Source of the DNA: Pseudomonadota bacterium
GTDB lineage: Bacteria; Pseudomonadota; Gammaproteobacteria; JAKAQQ01
DNA length: 64,000 nucleotides
Assembly: GCA_027365475.1 (NCBI GenBank)
Contig: DAHXNI010000024.1
Location: 1-64,000 of the forward strand
Direction of reading: 5' to 3'
Shown one piece after another: positions 38,777 to 47,022 of this stretch. Both the position numbers and the translations under genes were made by a program. Position 1 is the stretch's first letter; every line of letters starts with the position of its first letter. Below the pieces are notes generated by a model that did no database searches, had not been told where the DNA came from, and saw only the letters and a program-made list of their open reading frames with translations.

Positions 38777-39499
38777 CTAGCTACACTTGGAATCCGCACA
38801 ATTGAGACAGGTCATGCACCCATCCAGCATCACCACCGCAGCAGTCTGGCATTTGTTGCAAAGCTGTGCACCTGCTGGGAAAACCCCTTGGGCAAATGCA
38901 TCTTTCTGTTGCGCCTGAGCTTCGTAGGCGGCTCTCTTTTCAGCGATCAATTTTTGCTGCTCCGGGTCGGGTTCGCGCGGCACGATTAGACCGATTTCAA
39001 TCAGGTGACACTCGATGACGTATCCAATCTCCGCAATCAAGGAAGGCATATACCGGCCACCCGCCTTCCAATACCCCCCCCGTGGATCGAACACAGCCTT
39101 GAGCTCATCCACCAAAAACACAACATCACCACCTTTGCGAAACACCGCGGAAATGATCCGCGTGAGAGCAACGATCCATTGGAAATGGTCCAGATTCTTC
39201 GAATTGATGAAAATCTCAAACGGTCTCCGGCTCTCGTGAGGAGTCCCGCGATTCAAGACAATGTCGTTGATCGTGATGTACATGGCATGATCGGAAACCG
39301 GTGTTTTGACCTTGTAGGTCGAACCGATCAAAACCTCGGGCCGGTCGAGCTTCTCATGCATCAGGATCACTTGGCCGCTGGCTCGCTCAGCAGTTTCCTT
39401 ATGGATAGCGGCAGCAACCGGATCACCTTCCGGATGATTCTTGCCTGTATCGAGTTTCTCGACGCTGTAATCGATGATCGGCTGATCGATTTTAATCAT
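38777..39499 (-). CDS. nrdJb: Ribonucleotide reductase class II, C-terminal part NrdJb
   Basis: 240 residues. The core VYKVKTPVSDHAMYITINDI-type segment and RPFEIFINSKNLDHFQW belong to the TSCPD-like C-terminal domain of class II reductases. The end QLCNKCQTAAVVMLDGCMTCLNC carries paired CxxC motifs, the tail that re-reduces the active-site disulfide. In split NrdJ systems (for example pseudomonads) this part is a separate subunit beside the catalytic chain. It begins 12 bases after nrdJa, so both come from one transcript. Confidence 0.85.
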   Translation of the reverse strand: MIKIDQPIIDYSVEKLDTGKNHPEGDPVAAAIHKETAERASGQVILMHEKLDRPEVLIGSTYKVKTPVSDHAMYITINDIVLNRGTPHESRRPFEIFINSKNLDHFQWIVALTRIISAVFRKGGDVVFLVDELKAVFDPRGGYWKAGGRYMPSLIAEIGYVIECHLIEIGLIVPREPDPEQQKLIAEKRAAYEAQAQQKDAFAQGVFPAGAQLCNKCQTAAVVMLDGCMTCLNCADSKCS

Positions 39500-39511
39500 G
39501 TTGGAATACCC

Positions 39512-42500
39512 TCACCATTTGCCGTAATAACCTTCTTTGAGCGCGTCAAAAAGATTCGCCGCCGTATGCTGTTCTCCGTCATATTCCACTTGCTCGTCGC
39601 CTCGGGCCTCAACCTGGGTTCCATCCTCCAGAGTGAAGTGGTATACGGTGTTGGCCAAATCCTCTCCTTTCACGAGCACCCCCTGAAAAACAGCGGGGTT
39701 GAACCGGAATGTCGTGCACCCCTTGAGCCCTTTCTCATAGGCATAGAGGTAGATGTCCTTGAACTCCTCATAAGGGAAATCCGTCGGCACGTTGGCAGTT
39801 TTGGAAATCGACGAATCGATCCATTTCTGGGCTGCAGCCTGAATATCGACGTGCTGGCGCGGTGTCACCTCGTGGGTCGTGGCAAAATAGTCGGGCAGAC
39901 CATGTGGCCCCTCGTGGACTTCCGGCGACGCGTCCTCATCGATCAGTGTCCGGTAGGCCAATAACTCATAAGAAAATACCTCGATCCGTTCCTTGGTTTT
40001 CCGCCCCGGCCGGATGACATTGCGATAGTAAAAATGGGCAAACGATGGCTCGATACCGTTCGAAGCATTGTTGGCCAGTGCCAGTGAAATAGTACCGGTC
40101 GGCGCGATAGATGTGTGATGGGTAAACCGAGCTCCCGTCTCGGCCAGTTGATCCACAAGATCCGGGTCAATTTCAGCAAGCTGGCGCATGTAATGGCTGT
40201 AGCGCGCATGCAACAAGCGTGCGGGTATCTTCTGCCCTGCCCGGTAACCATCTCGGACCAACTCGGGACGCAAATGGAGCATCCGGGGGGTGATTTCGAC
40301 GGACTGTTGCATGATTGGTGCGGGCCCCTTATCACGAGCCAAGGTCAAAGCTTCACGCCAACCCGCCAGCGCCATCTCGCGGGCAACAGATTCCGTAAAC
40401 GCCACGGATTCCGGTGAACCATAGCGGTGCCCAAGCAGCGTCAGTGTCGAACCCAGCCCCAAAAATCCCATTCCATGGCGGCGTTTCTGCTCAATCTCCG
40501 TACGCTGCGGGGCCAGAGGGAGGCCATTGACTTCGACCACATTGTCCAGCATACGGGTGAAAATCCGCACGACCTCTCGGTATTCATCCCAGTCAAAGCG
40601 AGCACGCTCGGTAAACGGTTCGCGGACAAACTTGGTCAGATTGACCGAACCGAGCAGACAGGATCCGTAGGGTGGCAGTGGCTGCTCGCCGCATTGCCCA
40701 GTCACAAGCCCGTTGAAAATGACCGTGTTGTGATCAGGCTGGGTGGTATCGAATACGGTTTCGAGACCAACATACACAATGTCCGCAATTCGGGTGGAAC
40801 CGCCACCCGCTCCGGGCTGCGCGTGATTGATAGCCCACTCACGATATTTTGCATTTTGATCCTCAGCGAGAAAACCAATTTCATGCATGAAGGGCTCGCA
40901 CGATCCTGCATCGATGATGAGCTCGCAACCCATTTGATCCTCCACGCCCGAGTGATGATGCCCAGGTCTGACCGGATTGCTCCGGTGGATGCGGCTGCAG
41001 ACACCAAAGTTCGAGAGGAGTACCTGTACATCCCGGAGCAGACTCTCAAAATGCGACGCCAGCACAATGACCAGAACTGCTTCATCCTCCGAGATGCGGA
41101 TCCCACCACCGGTTTGGAAAAGGGCACGCAAATAGGCCTTGACGCAAGTCTCCGAACCACGCCAGATAATTTCCGGAACATGGCGCTTGGAATCGATCCA
41201 GAGACCATAACCTCGAAGGGTGCGCATGAAACTGATCAGACGCATATGGGGCCAGTTCTGCCGAGGCGCGACCGATGGAAATTCCCGGCCACTCTGTCTA
41301 TTCCGAAACATGTTCAGGCTGCGCCAAGAGAGGGACGCAGAAAGATGTGCGGTTTGCTCTTGCGAATGACTCGCACGACCGAAATCGGCAGCCAGCCAAG
41401 CCTCACCACCAATCGAAAATGACGCCTCGCCGGCAATCAAACCCAGCAACAGTCCGACCTCACGCGAGCCGGCTGAGCCGAACTGTCCTTTGCCGGATTG
41501 AATCAGCAGTTCATCGCCTGGTTTCAGATCCCTGAGTTTGATTTTGCCACGATGGGTATAAAAATCGTGCCATTCCGTTGCCTTGATTTCATAACCATCT
41601 TCCGTGGTCACACGGTAAACGGGGGCATCCACCGCTGTCACGAACGCCGCCTGGGCCGGACGCGTCTCGATACCATGCGTCGCTTGCCCCAAAGCTCGCC
41701 GGTCCACACTCACTTCAAGCGGCAAGCCACTTGCATAGAGATCCCCGATCCGCACCAAGCCGTACTGGGTATGCAGACGCGTGTCGGCCGTCACACAGGG
41801 ATTGGTGGCGCGAATGTTCTCACACCACCAGTTGTTGTTCATTTCGTTGATCCGGTCGATCAGGATAAAACCGGGTTCAGCATACTCGTAGGTTGAACGC
41901 ATGATCACATCCCAAACGTGGCGTGCCGGTACCGTTTTATAAACCTTGCAAGCGACACGCCCGGTGGTATCGACCACATATCCTTGGGTTTCGGGCCATT
42001 CGCGCCAGATGATCTGACGCCCATCGTTCAAATCAACGCCCTGCGCCTCATTGGAATCTATCGGGAATGCCAACGGCCAGGGTCCATCCTGTTTCACGGC
42101 TTCCATGAAATCCCTGCTGATCAACAAGGACAGGTTGAACTGTCTGAGCCGTCCATCCTCTCGTTTCGCGCGAATAAACTCAAGAACATCGGGATGCTCA
42201 ACATCGAAGGTCCCCATCTGTGCTCCGCGTCGTCCCCCGGCTGAGGAGACGGTAAAACACATCCGGTCGTAGATGTCCATGAAAGAAAGTGGGCCCGATG
42301 TGTAGGCACCCGCACCCGAGACATACGCCCCACGGGGTCTCAGGGTCGAAAACTCATACCCGATTCCACAACCCGCCTTCAAGGTCAGCCCAGCCTCATG
42401 TACCTTCCCCAGAATATCGTCCATCGAGTCGCGGATGGTTCCAGAAACCGTGCAGTTGATGGTCGAGGTTGCCGGCTTGTGTTCGGTGGCGCCGGCGTTG

Positions 42501-42757
42501 GACACAATCCTCCCTGCGGGAATGGCACCCTGACGCAGCGCCCACAGGAACTTCTCGTACCAGATTGCCCGTTCACGGTCCTTCTCCACCTGAGACAATG
42601 CCCGGGCCAGGCGCTGATATGTATCATCCATCGTCTGGTCCAGCACTGTTCCATCCTTGCTCTTCAGTCGATATTTTTTGTCCCAGATATCGAGGGAGGC
42701 TTCCTGCTCATTGACGGAGCGCGATGTTTGAAATGTCATGTCAGGGTTTGTTTGCAT
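39512..42757 (-). CDS. nrdJa: B12-dependent ribonucleotide reductase NrdJa with an intein
   Basis: 1081 residues, of which 713 remain after splicing. The N-extein (1-320) has STINCTVSGTI with the N-terminal disulfide Cys C102, KAGCGIGYEFSTLRP and SSAGGRRGAQMG. The C-extein (689-1081) begins CGEQPLPPYGSC. Class II enzymes make deoxyribonucleotides with adenosylcobalamin instead of an iron site, with or without oxygen. The C689 that restarts the extein is the cysteine of the NPCGE motif, where the thiyl radical forms. The enzyme is therefore inactive until the intein is removed. nrdJb follows downstream, and NrdR-like boxes lie upstream. Confidence 0.95.
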   Translation of the reverse strand: MQTNPDMTFQTSRSVNEQEASLDIWDKKYRLKSKDGTVLDQTMDDTYQRLARALSQVEKDRERAIWYEKFLWALRQGAIPAGRIVSNAGATEHKPATSTINCTVSGTIRDSMDDILGKVHEAGLTLKAGCGIGYEFSTLRPRGAYVSGAGAYTSGPLSFMDIYDRMCFTVSSAGGRRGAQMGTFDVEHPDVLEFIRAKREDGRLRQFNLSLLISRDFMEAVKQDGPWPLAFPIDSNEAQGVDLNDGRQIIWREWPETQGYVVDTTGRVACKVYKTVPARHVWDVIMRSTYEYAEPGFILIDRINEMNNNWWCENIRATNPCVTADTRLHTQYGLVRIGDLYASGLPLEVSVDRRALGQATHGIETRPAQAAFVTAVDAPVYRVTTEDGYEIKATEWHDFYTHRGKIKLRDLKPGDELLIQSGKGQFGSAGSREVGLLLGLIAGEASFSIGGEAWLAADFGRASHSQEQTAHLSASLSWRSLNMFRNRQSGREFPSVAPRQNWPHMRLISFMRTLRGYGLWIDSKRHVPEIIWRGSETCVKAYLRALFQTGGGIRISEDEAVLVIVLASHFESLLRDVQVLLSNFGVCSRIHRSNPVRPGHHHSGVEDQMGCELIIDAGSCEPFMHEIGFLAEDQNAKYREWAINHAQPGAGGGSTRIADIVYVGLETVFDTTQPDHNTVIFNGLVTGQCGEQPLPPYGSCLLGSVNLTKFVREPFTERARFDWDEYREVVRIFTRMLDNVVEVNGLPLAPQRTEIEQKRRHGMGFLGLGSTLTLLGHRYGSPESVAFTESVAREMALAGWREALTLARDKGPAPIMQQSVEITPRMLHLRPELVRDGYRAGQKIPARLLHARYSHYMRQLAEIDPDLVDQLAETGARFTHHTSIAPTGTISLALANNASNGIEPSFAHFYYRNVIRPGRKTKERIEVFSYELLAYRTLIDEDASPEVHEGPHGLPDYFATTHEVTPRQHVDIQAAAQKWIDSSISKTANVPTDFPYEEFKDIYLYAYEKGLKGCTTFRFNPAVFQGVLVKGEDLANTVYHFTLEDGTQVEARGDEQVEYDGEQHTAANLFDALKEGYYGKW
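40694..41797 (-). other. Intein inserted at the NrdJa active-site cysteine
   Basis: 368 residues, C321 to Q688 of the precursor. Block A: CVTADTRLHTQYGLVRIGDL, with Cys1. Block B: TEWHDFYT, with the TxxH pair. Block F/G: VFDTTQPDHNTVIFNG and LVTGQ, ahead of the extein Cys. The C-terminal residue is Gln rather than Asn and the penultimate His is Gly, an uncommon splice-junction variant. A LAGLIDADG-type endonuclease is recognisable: first motif LLGLIAGEAS (acid E), second motif LRALFQTGGG, where Thr replaces the expected acid. DNA cutting is probably lost while splicing must be retained. Confidence 0.92.
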
Positions 42758-42824
42758 CGTTTGGTACCTGATTTCCGGATGCGATTGGGACGGGGTTTGA
42801 TAATACCACTATCGCTTCCGACAA

Positions 42825-42872
42825 TCACAAGCTATAGGGGTAATTTTCTTTAACCGACACTACAGGTTGTGG
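42825..42872 (-). promoter_or_regulatory. Tandem NrdR-like boxes upstream of nrdJa
   Basis: TCACAAGCTATAGGGG (42825-42840) matches 11 of 16, and ACACTACAGGTTGTGG (42857-42872) matches 12 of 16, positions of the NrdR box ACACWATATATWGWGT. Their starts are exactly 32 bases apart, the three-turn spacing that NrdR needs. TATTAT on the minus strand at 42800-42805 is a candidate -10; TTGTGA at 42825-42830, inside the first box, could be its -35 with a long (19-base) spacer. Confidence 0.6.
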
Positions 42873-42877
42873 TTTTC

Positions 42878-43030
42878 ATGACACGAGGATGCCAGGTTCA
42901 GTATCGGCAGGATGGGGTAACAGTCGGCCTTTTCACGATTCCTCCAGACGAGGCCCAAAAATCAAGTATCCATCCAGCAAGCGGTGGCATCTCGCCCTGG
43001 GGCGATTGGATCATATCTGGGAATGCGTAA
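42878..43030 (+). CDS. Possible small protein, unrecognised
   Basis: A 50-codon frame starts MTRGCQVQYRQDGVTVGLF and ends WGDWIISGNA. The composition is protein-like, but there is no clear ribosome-binding site and no family is recognised. It lies in the 616-base gap between nrdJa and degQ, divergent from nrdJa. It may be chance. Confidence 0.25.
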   Translation: MTRGCQVQYRQDGVTVGLFTIPPDEAQKSSIHPASGGISPWGDWIISGNA

Positions 43031-43373
43031 GCTGCGACCCGGTCATGAAATCAAAATAACCCGGCTGGCCCAAAGCCCCATTATCAGGGCAGGAATATGG
43101 TAACGGGGGTTACCGGAGGGGGGCACGCAGGAGGCTGAGATCGTCAAAATGGCACCCTCCACGATAGGGAACTTCGAAAGTAAGCCAGAGTCTATCTCAC
43201 CGTAAACCCTAGGCCACTTTGGAATCACTGTTACAATTGAGCGGCAGATACCTGTGGTCGCAGGGATTCTGCGGGTCGCGTGTGCTTTCTGATCACACGC
43301 TTTGCCGGGCGCGGCACAATCTCGAGGTTTACGAAAACTGGCTTGGACATACTAAATTGAGGAATCTACGCGC
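43031..43373. other. Intergenic region upstream of degQ
   Basis: No gene was recognised. It holds a hairpin, GGTAAC-gggg-GTTACC, at about 43098-43113, the sigmaE-like promoter at 43168-43195, and a TTGGAA/TACAAT pair (about 43219-43240) that might be a housekeeping promoter. No cobalamin riboswitch was seen for the B12-dependent reductase. Confidence 0.4.
43168..43195 (+). promoter_or_regulatory. SigmaE-like promoter of degQ
   Basis: GGAACTT (43168-43174), a 15-base spacer and GTCTAT (43190-43195) match the envelope-stress sigma factor consensus GGAACTT-N15-GTCTAA at all -35 positions and five of six -10 positions. It points toward the periplasmic protease gene, a classic sigmaE target, and implies a leader of about 170 bases. 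Confidence 0.6.
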
Positions 43374-44816
43374 ATGAAATACATGAAGCGATCAATCTGG
43401 TTGGCTGTCGGCGTCGTCGCTGCATTAACCCTAGTGAATATTGGACTCACCGTAAGCAACTCCAGCGAGCCAGCCCAAGCGGGCGCGGTCTTGCCTGTTT
43501 TCCGGCATGAGTCACCCGTTCCCAGTCTGGTCCCGATGATTCGGATGGTAATGCCAGCCGTGGTGAATGTCTCGACCAGAGGTGAAATGCCGGTTCAGAA
43601 TCAAGCCTATGCCCCATTCCTGAATAATCCTTTTTTCAGGCAATTTTTTGGCATGAGCCCCTTCGCCGAGCAGGCACCCAATCAGGAACGGTTCCGCGCA
43701 CTTGGTTCGGGTGTGATCATCAACGCGAAGAAAGGATACGTTCTTACGAATGACCATGTGATCCGTCATGCGACCAAGATTGTGATCACGACCTACAATC
43801 ATCATCGCTACCCGGCCAAGGTCGTTGGGAAGGATCGCGAAACCGACCTTGCCGTACTGCAGATCAAAGCCCATGGGTTGCATCAAATCGCCTTCGGTAA
43901 CTCGGCCCGGCTTGATATCGGCGATTTTGTGGTGGCAATTGGCAATCCTTTCGGCTTGGGGCATACCGCAACATTTGGTATCGTGAGTGGACTGGGCCGT
44001 ACCGGTGTCGAACAGCAGGATCACGTTGGCACCTTTATTCAGACTGACGCGGCGATTAACCCGGGAAACTCTGGTGGAGCTCTGGTCAATCTTCGTGGCC
44101 AGCTGATCGGGATCAATACGGCTATCCTGACCGAGAATGGTGGTGGCAATATCGGCATCGGTTTCGCCATCCCGGCTAATCTGGCGCGTGTGGTCGCAGC
44201 CCAGATCATCAAGTACGGAAAGGTCGAACGGGGTGTATTGGGCGTTCTGGTTCAAGATGTCACGGCACGCCTTCGGCGCGCCTTTGGCCTTCCACCCGGC
44301 CAAAGAGGTGCCTTGATCGCTCAGGTCGAACCGAATTCGGGTGCATCACGTGCTGGTCTCCGAGCGGGTGATATCATCACGGCTGTCAACGGCCAGCCGG
44401 TGCGGGACGTCAGTGCACTCCGCGCCATCATCGGTGTCCTGAGAGTGGGAACCCGGATTCACATCCGGTTCCTCCGCAATGGCCACCCCATGACGGTTGT
44501 CGCCATCGTCGATCGCAACCACAAATCAACCCATCGGGAGCTCAAACTCAGGCACAAGTCTATCGGCGCTCAGCTGGCCAATCTCGGGCGGAATTCCCCT
44601 CTTTATGGCAAGGTCAAGGGCGTTATGGTGGTCGCGGTCACTCCGCACAGCCCTGCGGACAAAGCTGGTCTCGAACCGGGCGACGTGATACTGGCTGTCG
44701 ATCAACATCCGGTTTCCAATCTGGCTGAATTCCGTGAAGACATTGAAGCCGATCATGGTTTGCTTCTGCTCACGGTTCAGCGAGGACAAAGCACGTTCTT
44801 CACGACCCTGCGCTGA
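43374..44816 (+). CDS. degQ: Periplasmic serine protease/chaperone, DegP/DegQ (HtrA) family
   Basis: 480 residues. An N-terminal signal anchor (SIWLAVGVVAALTLVNIGLTV) is followed by a trypsin-like domain with catalytic H128 (TNDHVI), D158 (TDLAVL) and S233 (GNSGGA), then two PDZ domains (GALIAQVEPNSGASRAGLRAGD and MVVAVTPHSPADKAGLEPGD regions). It degrades or refolds damaged envelope proteins. The linker before the His is long and rich in Asn, Pro and Phe, as in DegP/DegQ. It is preceded by a sigmaE-like promoter. MucD is the pseudomonad name for the same type. Confidence 0.94.
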   Translation: MKYMKRSIWLAVGVVAALTLVNIGLTVSNSSEPAQAGAVLPVFRHESPVPSLVPMIRMVMPAVVNVSTRGEMPVQNQAYAPFLNNPFFRQFFGMSPFAEQAPNQERFRALGSGVIINAKKGYVLTNDHVIRHATKIVITTYNHHRYPAKVVGKDRETDLAVLQIKAHGLHQIAFGNSARLDIGDFVVAIGNPFGLGHTATFGIVSGLGRTGVEQQDHVGTFIQTDAAINPGNSGGALVNLRGQLIGINTAILTENGGGNIGIGFAIPANLARVVAAQIIKYGKVERGVLGVLVQDVTARLRRAFGLPPGQRGALIAQVEPNSGASRAGLRAGDIITAVNGQPVRDVSALRAIIGVLRVGTRIHIRFLRNGHPMTVVAIVDRNHKSTHRELKLRHKSIGAQLANLGRNSPLYGKVKGVMVVAVTPHSPADKAGLEPGDVILAVDQHPVSNLAEFREDIEADHGLLLLTVQRGQSTFFTTLR

Positions 44817-44837
44817 ATCGCTAAACACGACGAACGA

Positions 44838-44879
44838 CCCTCACCCGGCTTGAGCAAAGATGCCCGAGCCGGGTGAGGG
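44838..44879. terminator. Perfect 13-bp inverted repeat after degQ
   Basis: CCCTCACCCGGCT and AGCCGGGTGAGGG pair perfectly around a 16-base loop, starting 22 bases after the degQ stop. No T-run follows on either strand, so it is either a weak intrinsic terminator or an mRNA 3'-end protecting structure. Confidence 0.55.
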
Positions 44880-45028
44880 ATCTGAGGGCAGTGACTCATT
44901 CCAGAAGGCACCACAGAACCAAATCCGTTTTTCGCCAAATTCTGTTACATCTGCCGCATTTCTCAGCCTGCACCCGAGCCGGAATCACTACACTTGTGCA
45001 CGTCTCCCAACCCATTGTCGAGAATTGT

Positions 45029-45388
45029 ATGCACCAAGCCAAACTTCCGGATTTGAGAACCCTGTTTCTTGAGCGCATCCAGGACATCAACCGTTATCTC
45101 CTGCAAGGTGTCGCCGAATGCTGGAGACTGGCTCCAGGCCCAACAGAGGCTCTTCTGCCACCTACCGCAAAAGCTGAGATCAAAAGAATTCTGCAACGAT
45201 CCTCTCTTGAACGGGAACGTGTATTAGCCGAACAAGATCCTGAAGTCCCGCTCTGGTTATTCCGCTCTGAGCGTTCACTCTGGTTAACCTTGGATCGTCT
45301 GCACGATACACAACACAGCCATGAGGAACTGGCCCGCATTCAGACTGCAGCCAGCCCATGGGGCGCGGAAACACTAGAGGAACGCTAG
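45029..45388 (+). CDS. Hypothetical helical protein
   Basis: 119 residues from the ATG at 45029; GTG codons a few residues upstream could also serve. It appears mainly helical and is rich in Leu, Glu and Arg, with LFLERIQDINRYLLQG near the start and LWLFRSERSLWLTLDRLHD in the second half. The size and a weak pattern (IxDINxxYLL... then FR) faintly recall the flagellar activator FlhD, but this is not enough to assign it. No membrane segment or signal. It lies alone between degQ and cutA. Confidence 0.6.
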   Translation: MHQAKLPDLRTLFLERIQDINRYLLQGVAECWRLAPGPTEALLPPTAKAEIKRILQRSSLERERVLAEQDPEVPLWLFRSERSLWLTLDRLHDTQHSHEELARIQTAASPWGAETLEER

Positions 45389-45390
45389 CG

Positions 45391-45399
45391 TGCTATACT
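45391..45399 (+). promoter_or_regulatory. Extended -10 promoter element before cutA
   Basis: TGC-TATACT is an extended -10 element (TGn plus five of six -10 matches), 120 bases upstream of cutA. It may drive cutA and the downstream tlpA-like gene. Confidence 0.4.
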
Positions 45400-45519
45400 T
45401 TCGCATCGCGCTCACGAAGGCTCGCCGGCGCGGATTTGTGACGCATCACGCCGTCCCTTCGCTCAGTCGCTTGCTTGGGTCCCCTTGGAGCACCTGATTG
45501 AAATACGGGGTTTCCACCG

Positions 45520-45846
45520 ATGGAAGCGATCTTGATCTTGACTGCACTCCCAGACCCTGCACAGGCGGATACGCTCGCCCGAACGCTGGTCGATCAACGC
45601 GAAGCGGCATGCGTCAGTCGGATTGGACCGCTACACTCGGTCTACCGATGGGACGGGAGTCGCGAGGAAGCGGAGGAGTACCTCCTTCTTATCAAAACCC
45701 GATCCGATCGATACGCGGCGGTCGAGTCACGCATCCGTTCCATGCATCCCTACAGCGTTCCTGAAGTGATCTCGATCCGCCCGGATCAAGTTGAGCCCCG
45801 TTATCTTGCTTGGCTCGGCGAGTCTGTGATTCCGGAACAACCCTGA
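45520..45846 (+). CDS. cutA: CutA1 divalent-ion tolerance protein
   Basis: 108 residues with the CutA ferredoxin-like trimer pattern: LILTALPDPAQADTLA, REAACVSRI, SVYRWDGSREEAEEYLLLIKT-type strands, and HPYSVPEVISI. CutA1 is a very stable cytoplasmic trimer linked to copper tolerance, with unclear biochemistry. One base separates it from the thioredoxin-like gene that follows, so they are co-transcribed; the pair cutA-dsbD/tlpA type is common in proteobacteria. Confidence 0.92.
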   Translation: MEAILILTALPDPAQADTLARTLVDQREAACVSRIGPLHSVYRWDGSREEAEEYLLLIKTRSDRYAAVESRIRSMHPYSVPEVISIRPDQVEPRYLAWLGESVIPEQP

Positions 45847-45847
45847 A

Positions 45848-46393
45848 GTGGAGATGTCGATTAAATCCTGGGTCCGGTTTTCCATCGGATTCGGAATCCT
45901 GCTGGGACTTGCCGTTGTTCTCGGTCTCTGGTGGTGCCCGGCCACAAACCGCCCCCCTCAGTTTCTGACTGCGGAGATGCGGGGCATCCACCTCCAAAGC
46001 ATCAATGTGCCGTACACATCGTTTCCAGTGGTCCCCCGACCCAAATGGACACTGATCAACTTCTGGGCTCCCTGGTGCGCACCTTGCCGCAAGGAGATAC
46101 CACTTTTCAACCAATTGGCCCGGCAACCAGTCCGTACTCCCGGCCACCCTCTCACCGTGATCGGCATCGCCCTGGATTCAACTCATGCTGTGACACAGTT
46201 CCTGGCGCGCCACACCTTGCATTACCCGGTTTTCGTCGTTTCTCACCACGCCCGGCTGTTCGTCTCCCATTTCCACTTGACACTGGTCGGATTGCCGGTC
46301 ACGGTTCTCCTCAACAGGCGTGACCAGATCGTCGCAACACATGTAGGGATTCTGAATGCCACGACTCTCGTAAGGATTCTGCCTCACGGGTAG
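45848..46393 (+). CDS. TlpA/ResA-like membrane-anchored thioredoxin
   Basis: 181 residues from the GTG at 45848 (ATG 45854 is an alternative). One N-terminal membrane anchor (FSIGFGILLGLAVVLGL) leads to a periplasmic thioredoxin fold with the redox pair C77-C80 in NFWAPWCAPCRKE and the cis-Pro region LVGLPVTVLLN. Such proteins keep haem-binding or metal-site cysteines reduced in the periplasm. No DsbD gene is present nearby. It follows cutA directly. Confidence 0.88.
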   Translation: MEMSIKSWVRFSIGFGILLGLAVVLGLWWCPATNRPPQFLTAEMRGIHLQSINVPYTSFPVVPRPKWTLINFWAPWCAPCRKEIPLFNQLARQPVRTPGHPLTVIGIALDSTHAVTQFLARHTLHYPVFVVSHHARLFVSHFHLTLVGLPVTVLLNRRDQIVATHVGILNATTLVRILPHG

Positions 46394-46435
46394 GGCAGGA
46401 TCCAACTATCAGTCACCCTCGCCTCAGCCCCCTCG

Positions 46436-46464
46436 TGGACAAAATCAGCCATATCGTACAAAAT
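46436..46464 (+). promoter_or_regulatory. Candidate sigma70 promoter of aroQ-accB-accC
   Basis: TGGACA (46436-46441, five of six) and CAAAAT (46459-46464, four of six) are separated by 17 bases. The start of transcription would be about 60 bases before aroQ. Confidence 0.4.
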
Positions 46465-46533
46465 GTCACCTAGAGTTCAGATCTGGCCCTGAACGGCCGA
46501 GATCGTCGCTTATCTTGCATTATTTCACTGAAG

Positions 46534-47022
46534 GTGAGAACCAAGTTGTCTGTCATCACACTGATCAATGGACCTAATCTCAATCTTCTCGGCACCCGGG
46601 AGCCTGATCTCTACGGAAGTGAGAGGCTTGGCGAGGTGATTCAGAGGCTTGAGACACGCGCGAGCCAAGCTGGACATCAGTTTACCCATTTCCAAAACAA
46701 CTCGGAAGGAGCACTGATTGATTACATCCAGGAAGTTCAGCACACGGCTTCAATCGCACTTTTCAACCCAGGAGCCTATACCCATACCAGTCTCGCACTC
46801 CGGGATGCCATCCTGGCCGTCAGGCTCCCCTTTGTCGAACTCCATCTCACCAATCTCGCAAAGCGCGAATCAGTTCGTCAGCATTCCCACTTCACCGACC
46901 TGGCCATCGGTCTGGTGAGCGGATTTGGGGTGGCGAGTTACGATCTTGCGCTCGAAGCCGCTTTGTACTATCTCGCATCAACAACTTCTTCTTTCAGGGG
47001 GATTCCTCATGGACATTCGTAA
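46534..47022 (+). CDS. aroQ: Type II 3-dehydroquinate dehydratase
   Basis: 162 residues from a GTG; a TTG at 46546 with AAGGTGAG upstream gives the family-like start [15 protein letters not shown] and may be the true one. Catalytic motifs: [13 protein letters not shown] (Arg and Tyr), [19 protein letters not shown] and ELHLTN with the catalytic His in the loop. It removes water from 3-dehydroquinate in the shikimate pathway. The 3' end overlaps accB by 14 bases; aroQ-accB-accC is a widespread proteobacterial operon. Confidence 0.95.
   Translation: MRTKLSVITLINGPNLNLLGTREPDLYGSERLGEVIQRLETRASQAGHQFTHFQNNSEGALIDYIQEVQHTASIALFNPGAYTHTSLALRDAILAVRLPFVELHLTNLAKRESVRQHSHFTDLAIGLVSGFGVASYDLALEAALYYLASTTSSFRGIPHGHS

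Noticed and set aside
42760..43373. Cobalamin riboswitch before the B12-dependent reductase
   Set aside because: The B12-box and its typical flanking helices were looked for on both strands and not found; NrdR-like boxes explain the promoter better.
44838..44879. Part of a REP/BIME repeat family
   Set aside because: No second copy was noticed in the window, so it is treated as a single 3'-end stem-loop.
45029..45388. FlhD-like flagellar regulator
   Set aside because: The resemblance is limited to a short helical pattern, and no flagellar genes or flhC lie nearby.
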